Program-made: the position numbers and the translations under genes
Source of the DNA: Lichtheimia corymbifera B2541
Lineage: Eukaryota > Mucoromycota > Mucoromycetes > Mucorales > Lichtheimiaceae
Reading direction: 5' to 3'
Length of the DNA: 64,000 bases
Assembly: GCA_000697475.1 (NCBI GenBank)
Contig: JNEU01001011.1
Span: 53,658-117,657 of the forward strand
Part shown: positions 47,575 through 58,880 of the stretch, one piece after another
Layout of the letters: each line of letters starts with the position of its first letter
How positions within the stretch are numbered: position 1 is the stretch's first letter
Notes under the pieces: generated by a model
Databases searched by the model: none
Seen by the model: the letters and a program-made list of their open reading frames with translations, nothing else
What the model was told of the DNA's origin: nothing

Positions 47575-47930
47575 CAGTAAAAAAATAAAGATGCCCATAA
47601 CTAAAGATTTTACAATGAAACGTGGGCTCTTCAATCGAACAATATTGCTCGTTGGGGCGGAGCGCACCTTGTGTAGAAGTTTCACGATCGTCGTGGCCAT
47701 TCTCAAATTCACCCAATGTCACCACCAGCCAAAGTGGTTCAGGTCGATCTCTTGAATTTTTTTCGACGAGGCTGGTGGGACATTGGGCGAATCTGAGATC
47801 GGCGAGCGTGATCGTGAAACTTCTACACAAGGTGCGCCTCACCCCGACGAGCAACTTTGTTCTATGAACGACCCCACGTTTCATTGTAAGATTTAGAGAT
47901 ACAGGCACCTTTATGTTTTACATATGCTGT
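47575..47930. mobile_element. Hairpin element H2
   Basis: Same family as H1: left arm 47578-47735, right arm 47765-47925, centre GAATTTTTTTCGACGAG. Arms match H1 arms with scattered substitutions. Confidence 0.85.
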
Positions 47931-48084
47931 AAGCGTGATGCTATATGGAGAGTGGCGTTTGTTCATTGGGAAGTATCATGCAAATGAGCTGTGTTGCTCA
48001 AAGTCCGTCTTCATCTTCGGCTCTATCGGGGTCTATCTACTTGACAATGAACAAACACCACTTGTCATATAGCATCACGCTTAC
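47931..48084. repeat. Palindromic spacer S2
   Basis: Same as S1 with drift: GATGCTATATGGAGAGTGG against CATATAGCATCACGC, and CATGCAAATGAGCTGTGTT shared with S1. Its right end joins array 2 through AAACATAAAGGTGCCTG. Confidence 0.7.
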
Positions 48085-48735
48085 AGCATATGTAGAAACA
48101 TAAAGGTGCCTGTTTCTCCAAATTTCCATAATGATGTGTAGAGGCTTTATGAGAACGATGTTGATCAGCATGGCCGAGAGCACCTCCTGGCCAAGTTTCG
48201 ACGTCCCCAGCAGCAATATCGGCGCGCACGGCGCGTAGACACCGTTTATGTTACCATCCATTCGTCGTCTCTCCCACATTCAATGTTTTCATAATGAACT
48301 CTGGGGTCTTTATGGGAACGAAATTGCTCGGCGTGGTCGAAAGGGTGTTGTGTGAAAGTTTCAGGTTCGAGGTGGGCAAACTCGGGGAACAGGAGCGCCG
48401 ACCCTACTTTTCCCTATATTTGGGCTGGCCCGCATTCAAAATGTACATAATGAACCATACGGTTTTTAAATGAATGAAATTGATCAGCATGACTCAGAGA
48501 ACCTTCTTACCAAGTTTCAAGTTCAAAATGAGGAATCCCAAGAAACTACATACTAAATGACTTTTTCATAAATCCGGCGCTTTCCCAATTTCCGTCCATC
48601 ATAGTAAACCCCACATTATGCTCTCCCTTTCGAAATTTTCAAATGAAGTGTGCGTTCTTTATTAAGACAAAGTTGTTCAGCATGTTCAAGAGCATATTGT
48701 GTGAAAGTTTGAAGTTCGAGACAGGCAAGCTTAAT
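48085..48735 (+). repeat. Diverged tandem array, 4 units (array 2)
   Basis: Units begin near 48115, 48285, 48450 and 48635. They match array 1: units share ATAATGAACC-like openings, GTTTTTAAATGAATGAA, GATCAGCATG, AAGTTTCAAGTTC, GGAATCCCAAG and CCGGCGCTTTCCCAATTTCC with 12340. The array opens with the hairpin terminus. Confidence 0.75.
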
Positions 48736-49440
48736 ATGTATCATGCATTGATATCGGTGTATATGGATATGTCTGACTGCCTGACATATAATTTCCACCT
48801 CTTCCACTCCCACTTTATTTCCTTCTTCTTCCCATTCTCAACTGTTGCCCCATTCAACTACGACCATCACCTGCGAACAATTGTCCTGCTTCAACCCATC
48901 ATGTCAATGCTACAACTGTTTTGATCCTATTTGTCTTTGACTGAATGGTAACTCCATGGCGTGGACACTGCCTACTACAGCACACGCGTCTGTTGACATT
49001 ACACACTCTCTTGTATAATCCCCAACTACAAGCAAACGTAACAGCATTCATTGCAGCAGTTGCCATTAGCAAGGCCTTTACTCCATTGTCACAAGTTACT
49101 TGCAGCAACCTGTCTTGCAGCCTTTTCTTATGTGGACAGCAGATAGCCATCGTATAGCAGCAGCTTTATTTACGTGTAGCAACTTGCTTCAATACATACG
49201 GATCATTATTGATATGGATATGGATATGGATATGGATATGGATATGGATATGGATATTGGTTTGGTGCAATTATACAATGCGTGAATCCATTGCCAACCT
49301 TGACTTTGATGCTTCATACAGACCGATTGATGGATTCAATTATCCTAGCTGACACGCCATTCCATGACAGTTACCATCACTATCCTTTGGGCCACCTGTC
49401 AAGCATACAGCCATCACCGTCCAACTTAATGTTTTGGTCT
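48735..49440 (+). repeat. R segment copy 4
   Basis: Joined to array 2 by ATGTATCATGCATTGATATC, identical in order to the array 1/R2 junction. Contains a GGATAT microsatellite at 49215-49257 (seven or so units). Non-coding. Confidence 0.75.
49203..49257 (+). repeat. GGATAT microsatellite
   Basis: At least seven perfect GATATG repeats; the same position in copies 1 and 3 has only two to three. Confidence 0.9.
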
Positions 49441-49950
49441 CGCTATGCATGTAATTCACCACCACGGATAAGATTCACCCCACATCCATCCACCCGCCTT
49501 GCAAATGTACCGCCATATGATAGAAACAATCCAATCAATGTATCTCCCCCATTGGAGCAATTCGCTGTACACCTCAATCTATCTCTTGTGAATGATGTTG
49601 GATTAAAGGTTGCATTTGGGAAACATGAGACTACGACGGCCAGCCATTTCTACGTTTCTATAAGACTTTCATTCTAAGTTGGATTTCGTTGTGTGTGAGC
49701 ATGATAGGCATTGTATTATATAAAGAGTTATGCAGGGTTGTACGAGAAGTCTATTCAGTTGTAATGCTGTGATAAGGAAAAAAGGGTGAAGAAAAAGGTT
49801 CATTGTGTGTTTGAACAAAGGCTGTACTCAACAGGTGATCAGGCCTTGTCAACACAATGCGTTCCTTTTCTGTGATTGAGAGGCTTGTAAGATATCTTTT
49901 GGTACCATTCACTGATGGATCATGTTTACTGCTCTCGTTCATAATGAAAG
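49440..49950 (+). repeat. Dispersed repeat S, copy 2
   Basis: Homologous to 32580-33070 in the same orientation; see that entry for shared strings. Confidence 0.6.
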
Positions 49951-51165
49951 CTGCCAATAAGTTTGTTCAATGCCTTACTTAGAATCACCCGATAACAGCA
50001 TCCATGAACACGATGATCTTTTTCTTGCACCTTCGAGCACTGCGAGTCACTCACCTACCTTGGATATTTAGCAACTGCTTGCTACCTGGAGCCACGACCT
50101 GAACAAATAAGCCATTACCTATGCCACGACCTGAACAAATAAGCCATTACCTATGAAACTTGGCTCATCATCAGTGTAAACTGCCAAGGGATCAAAGCAC
50201 ATGTCTTTTCAACATTATCAGCGATACACTGAGACAGCTGGATATGTCCCATTTTGCGGGGTTCTCAAGGCATGTATATCTTGCTATGAGCGCACGTCTT
50301 CCAGACAAAAAAGTGAGCAATGCCTACTATAGACGACCACTGTCTAGCATTAGTGACTACCTTGAAGACCTTGTTAACCCATACAATAGCTCTGGTTATG
50401 AACGGAGAGGCGCAATGCGTATCAGCTACAGCTTATCATCACTCAATCTTGCGATATGCTATAAAACGTTCATGTCAACAACAGTTACGCTCGGATAGCA
50501 ATCTCATGTATGGGACAGGTGTGTGTCACAGTGGATATGCCGATCAAGGCTGTTTTGGGGTTAACTTCAAGTTGTGCAGCAGATGCGGTGTTACCGTCGG
50601 CCGAATGAGGAATCACCTCAACATTGGTGTACGTGACACAAAACACAGACAAAAATGTGTGTATATCCCGATATGCAAGCCGTATCCAGCATGATGAAAG
50701 AAAGTGATCAGCCCGTGAGACAAGTCATTCAAGGAATCGATCGAGCTAAAATGTATGTGGCGTATGAATGAGAGTGTTATTAATTATGTGAAAGAGGGGC
50801 CAGGGCAAGGACCATGGGAGGATTTCTAAATCCATACACTTGGACAACCATGATGGTCGATGTGGCCCTATTTGTGTAATCCGATTTCATATCCTCCCAA
50901 CAGGCACCAAAATCAAATCCCAGTGCCCACCAAAACCTTCTTGTGGTCCCTTCTTTATCCCACATATTTATTTTATCTCCCATCGCCACGACCTTTTACT
51001 GCGCTCATATTACGCACGCATATTGCATACGTTTTATCACCATCATTCTCGTCACTACTACCGTTCTTGTTGTCCACGGTAGCAACAGCAACAGCAGCAG
51101 CAGCATCAGTATCTCAAAATTTTACGTAAAAGGCAGCAGCGACCCGCGACGACGACGACGAAAAG
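49951..51165. other. Intergenic with unrecognised short open frames
   Basis: Frames near 50160-50700 in + show small peptides with cysteine/histidine spacing (KLCSRCGVTVGRMRNHLN) but no domain and no consistent exon chain; they may be decayed coding DNA. The last 150 bp before 51166 are the leader of the next gene (CAG-repeats, GAC/ACG runs). Confidence 0.35.
50091..50154 (+). repeat. Perfect 32-bp tandem duplication
   Basis: Two identical copies, each starting GCCACGACCTGAACAAATAA, head to tail. Confidence 0.95.
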
Positions 51166-52802
51166 ATGGATGTAGGGCAGCAGGTTTTCGTATCATCGAT
51201 TCATCCTGATTGGGGTGAGCTTGCATCCAAGCTGGTATCGCTGCTTTCCATCACGATCATGACCATTCTTTTCGGTATCAAAACCTACAATGTTCAATTT
51301 CAATACCTTACATATTCGCGTTGGCTGGTCTTGGCGCTATATATCATGTCGTGGGGGTTCACATGTGCAGCCACCCTCTTCGTCTCAACCAACAATGGTG
51401 GGTTTCATCTATCAGTTTGAATGCATACGATGTTTGTGGCTCATGCTCTTTCTCTTTGACTGGGAATAGAAAATTACCTATCTTGTCTTCTCTCCGAATT
51501 AGCATGCGACATCTTTTATTCAGCTACCAAGATCATCATTTACTGCTGGTATGGCATATAAAGATGCATAGATGATCCGTTTTGCTGACATTTAAGCTGT
51601 AGGTTGATTGAAAAGGTGTGGGTTGTATCATCAGTTCGTCAATCAAGATGGAGGACCCGGTCGTACAGGATCCATATGGCTTTCATGTTACCCTATACCG
51701 GCATCGCCGCGCTTTTGGTATGTGTTATACAAATTCATAGCCACCATAAACTCATATGGAATACTACGTGTAGATCATTTTTCATATTGCCGAGATTGAA
51801 GAAAACGGCATATGCATCATTGGTCTCAAGTATGCAGCAAGTATTCCTTTGTTGGTATGTATCTTTTGTCAAGCAATCTATAGCGTGGATCGCAATACTC
51901 ACTTTTCTTTATGGTTTAGATTTATGATTTTGTAAGACTGGCATGATTTGTGATACGACATATATATTGATGCAATTGCTTTTAGGTGTTCAATCTGTAC
52001 TTTACGGTATTGTTTATCCGACCTTTAATGAAGATCGGCAAAAGCGTCAACGCCGACTGGAAAAGCTCCCGGTTGCACGAAGTCGCCCTTCGCACAATGG
52101 CAGCATCCACTGTATGCTTGCTTGTCTCATTTGCCAATATTTTAGCCATCGTGCTCCTTGAAGGTCGAGAACGAGGTGTCTTGTGTTTGACATGCTGCAC
52201 TGTGGATGTTACCATTAACGTTATCACCATCCACTGGGTGAGTGCATGAGACATTTTACGTGGCATGACCATTTTATACTGACACATGAACGAAATAGGT
52301 TACCAATAATCCTACAGGCAAGATCAACAAAGAATACAATACGAGCTCAAACAACAACGATTCAATGGGAGCCGTCGGCAATGGTACAGTGGGCACAGCA
52401 GACGACTCAAAGTATCGTCGTAAGCCCGATATGTACAATCTCGGCATTGACGACGAGTATCTCAATGATCATCCCATGTATACACTCCCTGGTAGCAACA
52501 CCTTGGGATATATGGGAAGTGGTAGCCAAATGCCTGGCATGGACACAATCCGACAAAATCATCAACCTATCGTCACCAACCATTATGGCGATATCAAATC
52601 GCCTGTTGTTGCCATGACAACATCTCCTGGAAACGTCCCTTTAGGTAGCAGCATGCAAGAACAATATCGGTACATGAACGGTCGTTTTGTTATGATCACT
52701 GATGACAAGGGCGATGATAGCGATGATGCTGTGACCACCGAAAGCAGACCTTCTTCTATCCAAGAGTCTCAAAGCAGCCGTAAATCTCTCACCAAAGTTT
52801 GA
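51166..52802 (+). CDS. Multispan membrane protein of unknown function (424 aa)
   Basis: Seven exons: 51166-51397, 51470-51548, 51603-51717, 51774-51854, 51920-51931 (12 nt), 51986-52237 and 52299-52802; total 424 aa. About seven hydrophobic helices occupy the first ~255 residues: KLVSLLSITIMTILFGIKTY, LALYIMSWGFTCAATLFVS, IFYSATKIIIYCWLIEKVW, MAFMLPYTGIAALL, ICIIGLKYAASIPLLIYDF, FNLYFTVLFIRPL and NILAIVLLEG. The 12-nt exon encodes IYDF and bridges two helices. The C-terminal ~170 residues are hydrophilic, asparagine/glycine- and serine-rich. A seven-helix plan with long cytosolic tail is receptor-like, but no receptor family was recognised; do not infer a ligand. Confidence 0.75.
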
Positions 52803-53002
52803 TCGCATATACCTACAAAACCTATCGCTGGCGAACTTGTCATTCATCCATTTGTACATGCAAGCTATCATCACGTTCTATTTCACTTTATCCTTATTAG
52901 CTGTTCTACAACACCCTTTTTGTTTATAGTACTTGACATGCTCTCCACCATCCTATCCTCATTATGGAATATCCCCCGTAGTAAATGATGTATTCTGTAT
53001 TG
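52803..53002. other. 3' flank of the membrane protein gene
   Basis: Poly-T and AT-rich; no gene. Confidence 0.4.
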
Positions 53003-53210
53003 CTATTTCCGTGTATAAAAAAGTGCAATGTGTATTCGTAGGAATAAGAAGAGGTTGAAGGAAACAAAAAGAGGGATGATGGGCGAAACAAAGGATACGC
53101 TCTAGCACAGCAACATGTAAGGGGAAGAGAAGGCTTGTACTGTAGTGGTTGTTGCTGATCATCTAGCTGTCACGTTTCATGGGCTGCTCGTTGCTAGTAG
53201 ATGTAGCGCG
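53003..53210 (-). repeat. Truncated duplicate of the 3' end of the SH3 gene
   Basis: This stretch repeats the 3' flank and last codons of the gene at 56289-57892: TTCCGTGTATAAAAAAGTGC versus TTGTGTATAAAAAGTGCAC, GGGCGAAACAAAGGATACG in both, and the terminal-codon region with TGTGGTTGTTG-CTGATCA, TCATCGAGCT-A-CGTTTCATGG and TGCTCGTTG. It has no upstream exon, so it is a decayed partial duplicate. Confidence 0.75.
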
Positions 53211-54400
53211 TTGACTAGTGCACAATGGGTCGGAAGACGTCAATAGATATCAAAAAGCCCTTGATGACGCCGTATATCTCTGGTTGCCAATTCACTGCTG
53301 GTGGGCGCCAAGATGCTCAGATTCATGGCGGCTTCTTCACCAAACCATCATATTTAGTCCTCTCCTCAAACCATTGCTTGCCAATAAGGATGTTCGCATC
53401 ACTGAGATGACCACTCTCGAGACGAATAGACGAATACGCACGAGCATGGAGAAGTGGGAACAAGTTCTTGACCACCAGACTACCCAAGAAGGAGCAATGC
53501 TTTGCTTTTGATATGAGATCCACGAGATGATTGAATGATCTTGATGCTTCCCAAACGCAGACCAATTAGCGCACAAGAGGCCTCCTAAGGAAATTAGTGT
53601 GAGCGGGTCGTTTACAATGCAAACACCAAACAACAAACATATACTTACAGGATGCAGCGCCTGAAGGTGATAGAATAAGCCTTATGCTACCCAAATCAGA
53701 GTCCCTGATGCACAGAAGAAGTTCTAATGAAATTCGTGTTGGCAGTCTGTTTTTGAAACCAAAGGAGCAATACTTACCAGATGCCAGCCATAAAACGCCT
53801 ATAAATGGTTTTGAGGGATGATGCGCATAGCTGCTCCATAGTGAAAGTAATAAAGTCGAGCGAGAGTGTTCTTGATCTTGCCACTGGTAGACCTCGTGTA
53901 TAAGGGCATTGACACTTGACAGTGTGAATCAGCGACCAATGGTGCCAGCCAAATGAGAAGAATGGCGACAAGGACGATCGGGTTTGCGCAGCATGAAGTG
54001 TCCGTTTGTGGTATATCCCTTGACGATGGAACTCAATGCACCTTGACGAATACGTAAGTGTTGCTGAAAGACGACAATAAATTGGTCAAGAGTTTCTCAA
54101 TCCAGGATAGAGCGGTTAAAGGGGTACAGGAAACAAAGATGGAAATTGATTTCATACCCACCTCCTTTTATTTTGTCATCTGCCTTGAGCAAGCGCCACG
54201 CGAAGGAATGTGCTATGAGATTTCCAATTCATGTTTTCGTTCAAGGTGGAATACATCAGCTAAAATGACATCAATCCATCGCATGTTGTACCTTACTTCT
54301 TGTATCACTTGTGCGCACAGATCATGATTTTTGCATGAATCGCTGCCCCCTCCTATTTCCTCACTGTTGTACTAAACGATAATCCCACACAATATAATAC
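53211..54400 (-). pseudogene. Decayed coding fragments, family not recognised
   Basis: On the minus strand a chain of open pieces with splice-like ends can be read between 54060 and 53220. One piece near 53800-53960 has a spliced-looking end (TGG then GTAAGTATTG). Another near 53323-53565 includes HLSDANILIGKQWFEERTKY. The frames do not join into one protein and stops interrupt. I do not recognise the family. Confidence 0.3.
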
Positions 54401-54830
54401 ATTGGGTGACATGCTTATGTAACCTATCTGCTGTTGATTTTCTATCACTTTGACTTGATACTCCAAGATGCCCTGACCACTTTATCAATTCGATTAATCA
54501 TGACCACAACTCCCACGCCCTCTCATTATATAAACAAGGCTGTTGTCACCAGCACTATCATACACCCTTTCTTTTTACTTGGATTCATCCCATCAACAAT
54601 GATCTTTTGTAAGTCTCAAGGGTAGCCTTTATGTGATTCCCACAATGAGGGTACCCATGCACTCATCGTTGTTTAACTCACTTCATTACTGCCAATTGAA
54701 GTGCTCACGGATGCTTAATGACATTCGGCTGTGTTTCTTGATAGACCCTTTGTGGTAGATATAACTATCCTTTATATATCCTTCTTCGTTTATGTATTGA
54801 TAAATGTTGTATATTTGTAGGCAAGGCAAT
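54401..54830. other. Intergenic, promoter-like string
   Basis: TATATAA near 54526 is followed by an ATG at 54599 then GTAAGT ten bases later, looking like a gene start, but no downstream exon continues in frame. Confidence 0.3.
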
Positions 54831-55680
54831 CCCGGTCTGATGGGGAATATGGGACACCTTTGTTGGCAACACGAGTACATGTGGTTGCAGCTAAAGCAGG
54901 AGCAAGACGTCTGGATGCTAAATTTGAGCAGTGTATGCCAGACAATGGAATTGACGTTGAAGCTCTAAAGGTAAAACCAAATCAGAAGACTCATGACTGC
55001 GAGTATTAACTGGTTATTTTAGGAGGAAAGAGATAATCCTCAACGCGACTGGAAATGGAAGCAAAAGGGTGTGCTGGTCAAGATCATGGATACATATGGT
55101 GAATGAGGAGCTCTGTTTGCATCAGTGAAGCTTAAGCAAAGCTTAAATAAATATTTGGGAATCTCTGGACTCACCTCACGGATCAAGAATCTGAAAAAAT
55201 GTGAAGTCGAGTCCTTGGTGTACATGGCCACCTTCATCTGAATTTATCGGCATTGCACAAAGCCCAGGTGATGCAGCTGATTCGCACAGCTTGCAACTGG
55301 TGAGCTAAATAGTCTTCAGCATGATTGTGCTTCTTTCTTCAGTCAGAGTAGCGCAAAGTCCGATATGCCAGAAGAAGAATTCAACATCCCAGTCGATGGT
55401 TCCGACACTAGCATTATAAGGACAACTTGGAAGTCATGCTGCTAATCGCTAACTATGCGCTTGATAAGAGGTACCCTGCAGATTCACAGCTCAAGAGACA
55501 TATACGCAGCGCCCATGAAACTCTGGAACATCTTGGATGCTGCAGCCAGAAGGAAGAGCTCAAAGATTGAATCAACGATTGGCTGGATGCGTTGCGTCAA
55601 AGGCAGAACAACCGAAGAGTCCCAGCACCAAGTCCCAAAGTCACCGTAGAACCTAGGGTCGGTTAACAATAATGACAATG
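54831..55680 (+). pseudogene. Decayed coding fragment, unrecognised
   Basis: A frame after TTTGTAG at 54820 reads for about 40 codons (LLATRVHVVAAKAGARRL) up to a GTAAAACC donor, and continues after TTATTTTAG at 55022 for about 27 codons to a stop. Further open pieces (DMPEEEFNIPVDGSD) lie downstream in other frames. No domain recognised. Confidence 0.3.
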
Positions 55681-56288
55681 AATCAATACCACAAACGATC
55701 ATCCTCTCTTATCATAATCATCCACATCAATAATTGTACTTGCTCATTGTTAACTATTATACTGGTTTGACAGACACACACCATAAGCAGTATTCCCCCA
55801 ATAAATAAACTTTAGTAAGATATCAAGGTACAAAAAACGAGTGGAGGTTCTAGGGGTTATTGCTTTCACCAAAACCTCCTCTAGCCTTGCCTAGCCATTT
55901 TCACTTTGCACAACTTTACACCCATTCTTACACGACTGTACACATTGCACGGCTACAACGACAAGCTTGGGAATCATCGGGAAGATGGTTTCGAAGGAGT
56001 TGTCGACTTTGAAAAGCGTTCGGTTCTTTCATTGTCCACCCATATCAGCTATTTTTGTGTATAAAAAGTGCACTGTTGTGTATTCGTTAAAGAGACAATA
56101 TATGTAGGGATAAGAAAAAGAAACAAAAAAAGGGGATAGTGGGCGAAACAAAGGATACGTTGTAAGCACAAGGTACAAGAATGTATGCTGGTGAGCGGGA
56201 GAAGATGGTGGTGATAGGATGGGAGGTTGATAGTAAATAGCGAGTAAGAAGAAGTCTAATATAACATGTAAGCGAAAGAAAAGCGTTT
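55681..56288. other. Intergenic, 3' flank of the SH3 gene
   Basis: No gene seen; the last 250 bp are the parental copy of the fragment at 53003-53210. Confidence 0.45.
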
Positions 56289-57892
56289 TTACTGCTGTGG
56301 TTGTTGTTGCTGATCAACGATCATCGAGCTAACACGTTTCATGGATTGTTCGTTGACACTGGAGTTTGCTTGTTCGTGACAGCAGTGACGTGGGAAGACA
56401 CCTTTGGCACCACCACGCGACAAGTTGACACCTTGGCACCATCCATCATCATATTCAACAAGCACTTCAACTTGATCTCCAGGTTGAATATCCAATTCAT
56501 CACTGAGTGTTGGTGTATACGTCGAAATCACAGTAAAGACACCCAATGAGTTAGCGGATGGTTGAGCTGTGGCTGGTGTAGCTGGTGTTGTCATGGGTGA
56601 AGTGGATGGTGCTGTCGTTGTTGTTGTTGCAGCAGCTGCAGTAGCAACTCCGGCGGTGGCAGCAGCACCAGTAGCAGCAGCAGCAGTGGTTGCCATGGCA
56701 GGTGAGAATGCATCAGTATGAGTTGGAATTGGGCTGAGACTAGGAGGAGCATCAGACACAGCTGTACCAGGAGCAGCTTGATTTACAGAAAGTGCAGGTG
56801 CCGTGTTGCCATAATCGTATGTTGCTGGTTGCTGTTGCATGCCAGTGTTGTTATAATCTTGCATGTTGGTGTTGTATGCTGCTGGATCCTGAGTATAAGG
56901 TTGGTGAGTGTTGTATGCGCTATAACCTGGGCTGTTATCCTGCAATTGAGTACCGCCATAAGGTGCATCATGCAATTGAGCGCCATAAGTGTTGTTGTTG
57001 TCATTATTGTGAGTAGCAGCAGCATAAGCACCAGCTGCACCAACAGCTGCAGCACCAGCGCCTAATGTTGGCATTTGGATCATGGGAGATGGTGTAGTGC
57101 TTGCCATGTTATAAGCAGTGTGGGGTGGTGGTGGATCATGGCTACCAAAGCCCATAGTGAATGGATCAGGTTTGAGTTGAGCACGGTTTCGAGCAGCTTG
57201 AGCACGTCGTTTACGAAGGATAACAAATCCAGCAATGGCAGCTACACCCACGAGTACAGCGATGACTACACCAGCAACGGCACCACCTGACATACCCGAG
57301 GATTCACTTTGTTTGTTGCCAGATTCGACAAAGCCAGATGAGCTGCTACTCGATGCTGATGATCCGGTACTGCTACCACTGCTGCTAGGTGTCTCGGTAG
57401 CTGGGGCAACAAAGCCATGATGCGATGAAGTCGATGATGATGAATTATCCTTGGAAGAGCTGCTCTTGTTGTCATCCTTCTTACTCGATGTTGGTTCAGC
57501 CTTTTTGGAAGATGAAGTTGGTTCAGGCTTTTTCTCTGAAGATGATTTATCTTTTGGTTCGCTGCTGCTGGTAGGTTTGGCGTTGGCAAAAGATGTTGGC
57601 TTGTCGTCAGCTTTGGATGAAGGTGATGGATCATTCTTCTTTTCAGATGAAGTTGGTTCTTCTTTCTTGGATTCATCCTTTTTTGTTTCTATGGAGACAG
57701 ACTATTGATCAGTTGGGGAAGAAGATATGCTTGTTGGGGATATTATTCACCTTCAGGTTTGGCGCTGGATTCTTCAGAGGGCTCAGCCCGAATCTTTAAA
57801 TCTGGAACCCACGGGCTAGCGTAAGCCTGGTTCGTCACAGCAGCCATCGAGGCCAACATGGCGACAATGGCAACAGTTGATGTGTCCTGCAT
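56289..57892 (-). CDS. Single-pass membrane protein with C-terminal SH3 domain (513 aa)
   Basis: Two exons on the minus strand: 57892-57751 and 57688-56289; total 513 aa. A signal peptide (VAIVAMLASMAAVTNQAYA) is followed by a ~150-residue Ser/Lys/Glu-rich, probably O-glycosylated ectodomain. One helix (VAGVVIAVLVGVAAIAGFVI) and the stop-transfer RKRRAQAARNRAQ put the rest in the cytosol. The cytosolic tail is Ala/Thr/Gln-rich with Tyr-Asn repeats, and ends with an SH3 domain: FTVISTYTPTLSDELDIQPG then DQVEVLVEYDDGWCQGVN and GVFPRHC. The layout resembles fungal signalling or polarity sensors, but it has one helix, unlike four-helix Sho1. Extracellular ligand unknown. Confidence 0.88.
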
Positions 57893-58741
57893 CACGGGTC
57901 AATTGACTGGAAGAGAGAATGAGAGAGAGAGGGAAAGTTGCGGGGTCCTTCAAAGACAATAAAAAAGAATGGCTTGGGGATATGTTTGCTCGTATAGCAA
58001 GATAAAAGGATTGGAAAATGGGGTTGCCCAGTGCGAGTGGAGCACACAAAAAAGTCGAGTAAAGAAGAGACGATGCAAGAAAGAGGGAAAAGGAAACAAG
58101 GATGCAAGGGGCGAATGAGCCAAAAAGACTTTTTGCCACGTTGCACAAACTTTAATGAAGTCGTTGCTTCAGAAAATGAACGCTTGTAGATCCATCCATA
58201 CCCTCCTATTCTGCTCAGCCATCATCACTGCATAATCCCAGGTTATTTCATATCATACTTCTCCCCATCTTATGTTCATCCACGACCATTTTATATGGAA
58301 TGCTATCAGTGTGCAAAGGGTATCTATATTCCAGGAACTCATTTTTTGGCAGAAAATCGACCTCATAGACCCGCCCTACGAGCGGAACTAGGTTCATTAG
58401 TGTAATCAAGTGCTAAAAAAAAACGTTCATGAGCTGCTTACTTACCTCCCTACATCTTCTCTTTCATTCTTTTCCTTAAAATATACGTACGCACCCGCCA
58501 TTTTTAAAAAGAAGTATCCTGCATAGCTTGATCTTTGTATGCGCAATATCACTTTTTGAGAAAGCGTATGCGGTGAAGTCATCAACAACAACAACACTGA
58601 GATCTAATATACTCCATGGCAAAGTCTCAAACTGTGTTCCAAAAGCGAGTTGCTGCTGGTGTTCTCGACTTTTGTCATGCATTTCATCGGTCGTTGTAGT
58701 TTGCATTTCATTGTACCACTTTAGATTGGCAATTTTTAATT
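57893..58741. other. Intergenic, promoter of the SH3 gene
   Basis: Purine-rich GAGAGAGA run near 57920. A short frame near 58528-58700 is not convincing. Confidence 0.4.
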
Positions 58742-58880
58742 GTAAAATATAAAGATGCCAGTATCTCCAAACTTTACATTTAAACGCAGGGTCCTTTTAT
58801 AGAACAAAGTTGATCAGCATGTCCGAAAGCATCATGTGTGAAAGTTTGAGGTTCAAGGTGAGCAATCTCAAAGTCAAAGG
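58742..58880 (+). repeat. Single array unit (locus 3)
   Basis: Opens with the element terminus AAATATAAAGATGCCAGTA, then ACAAAGTTGATCAGCATGTC, AAGTTTGAGGTTCAAGGT and GCAATCTCAAAG. Corresponds to one unit of arrays 1 and 2. Confidence 0.7.
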
